Assembly: GCF_964340395.1 (NCBI RefSeq)
Contig: NC_135549.1
Coordinates: 20,927,342-20,991,341, forward strand
Source of the DNA: Glandiceps talaboti
Taxonomy: Eukaryota > Hemichordata > Enteropneusta > Spengelidae
Direction: 5' to 3'
Length of the DNA stretch: 64,000 nt
The notes under the pieces were generated by a model. The model was not told the origin of the DNA and searched no databases. It worked only from the letters and a program-made list of their open reading frames with translations. Positions 63,223 through 64,000 of this stretch are shown piece by piece; position 1 is the first letter of the stretch; the number at the start of each line of letters is the position of its first letter. The position numbers were made by a program, and so were the translations under genes.

Positions 63223-64000
63223 AATTTTGGCTTTTTTTGCGCATTATGAAGCTTCATAGTATGTTCCATCATTTGGTTAAATGTTTTTTTTGAAAATCGT
63301 TTATTTTGTCCACCAATAAATTTGAAAAGGAAAAAAATGACATGAACTCTAACGCGATGTGTGTTTTTATAGTTTCATTCCTGAATGTTTATGTACAACG
63401 ATTTGCATACGTAAAGAAGAGTGACAGGTACATTGATTACAGAAGAGTGTCTTTACATATGCAAATGAGACATAGCTCGTAGGCCTCTGTGCCATGACTG
63501 ACGTGACATGATCTCTCAGCTGGGTTGTTGTACAAAACCAATCAAAATCGGTAAATTTGGTTATAACCAATAAAAAGTAAAAAAATACCTCCTTGCATGT
63601 AACCCGGACTTAGGCTCGTTGCTTTTGACCCCGGATTTTGACCAGTCCACTGGCTAAAACGTTACAGTACAGCCGACAGCATTGTACCCGACGGCGTTGT
63701 ATTAGATGGCGGTTTTCAATTATCATGGATGTTAAAAACATACAAATCTGGAATATCTAACAGTATTGCAGGCTAATTGTTTTAGCATCAAAAAAATTGA
63801 TGCCTACATGAATAAAACAATTTAATCAACACGGTGCAGCGAAAATGAACCACGCTATCAGTTCAGTTCAGTTGGTAGGTCCAGCCGTTATATGGCGGCT
63901 CAGGAAGTTCAATAAAATTAAACTTCGTCCTGTAAACAGGCTAAAAAATGAAAAAACAAGAGAGAAAAGAGTTTTGTCCTGTGGATAAAATTCACTGTCA
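63223..64000. other. Intergenic to the window end
   Basis: No hAT right terminus (expected to end CAAACACTG or similar) and no gene seen. Confidence 0.5.

Overview
The window is non-coding-rich eukaryotic (animal) DNA. Signs of this are small genes with GT-AG introns, AATAAA signals, long di-, tri-, tetra- and pentanucleotide microsatellites, and several animal transposon classes: a DIRS element, APE-type LINEs, a Penelope-like fragment, a hAT element and two foldback-like elements. A secreted ependymin-related gene together with this transposon mix suggests a marine invertebrate such as an amphioxus, hemichordate or lophotrochozoan. The species cannot be fixed from sequence alone.

Layout. 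Bases 1-2650 and about 42730-51800 are the two arms of an inverted segmental duplication. Each arm carries a two-exon gene for a small secreted peptide with 8 cysteines and an arginine-rich N-terminus (copy A on the minus strand, copy B on the plus strand). The right arm is interrupted by an apparently intact 6.3 kb DIRS retrotransposon (gag, RT/RNase H, tyrosine recombinase, inverted terminal repeats, internal complementary region), and the left arm keeps the empty site. Bases 15797-18598 hold a complete four-exon ependymin-related gene with TATA box and poly(A) signal. Bases 21906-23313 hold an intronless type II membrane glycosyltransferase of the GT61/DUF563 kind on the minus strand. Bases 18700-19925 and 60290-61031 are a second, direct duplication; one copy took a LINE fragment and the other a hAT transposon (61032-63222).

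Bases 31500-39905 are a nest of inverted-repeat elements. One is a foldback-like element built of a 20-bp minisatellite and pentanucleotide repeats around a decayed Penelope reverse transcriptase (31656-34229). Next to it is a TIR-bounded unit (34233-39904), which itself contains a 4-kb foldback-like element made almost wholly of a tandem repeat of about 165 bp that flips orientation at about 37865 and is flanked by an 11-bp direct repeat (35241-39294). A DUF3504/KIAA1958-like recombinase fragment lies at 30625-31294 and a degraded LINE at 55880-58990. The rest is AT-rich intergenic DNA with many microsatellites, whose long open frames are artefacts.

The few host genes show no shared pathway: two paralogous secreted peptides, one secreted ependymin-like protein and one Golgi-type glycosyltransferase. 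The notable content is structural: recent inverted and direct duplications that preserve empty sites for three different insertions, and two repeat-built foldback elements.
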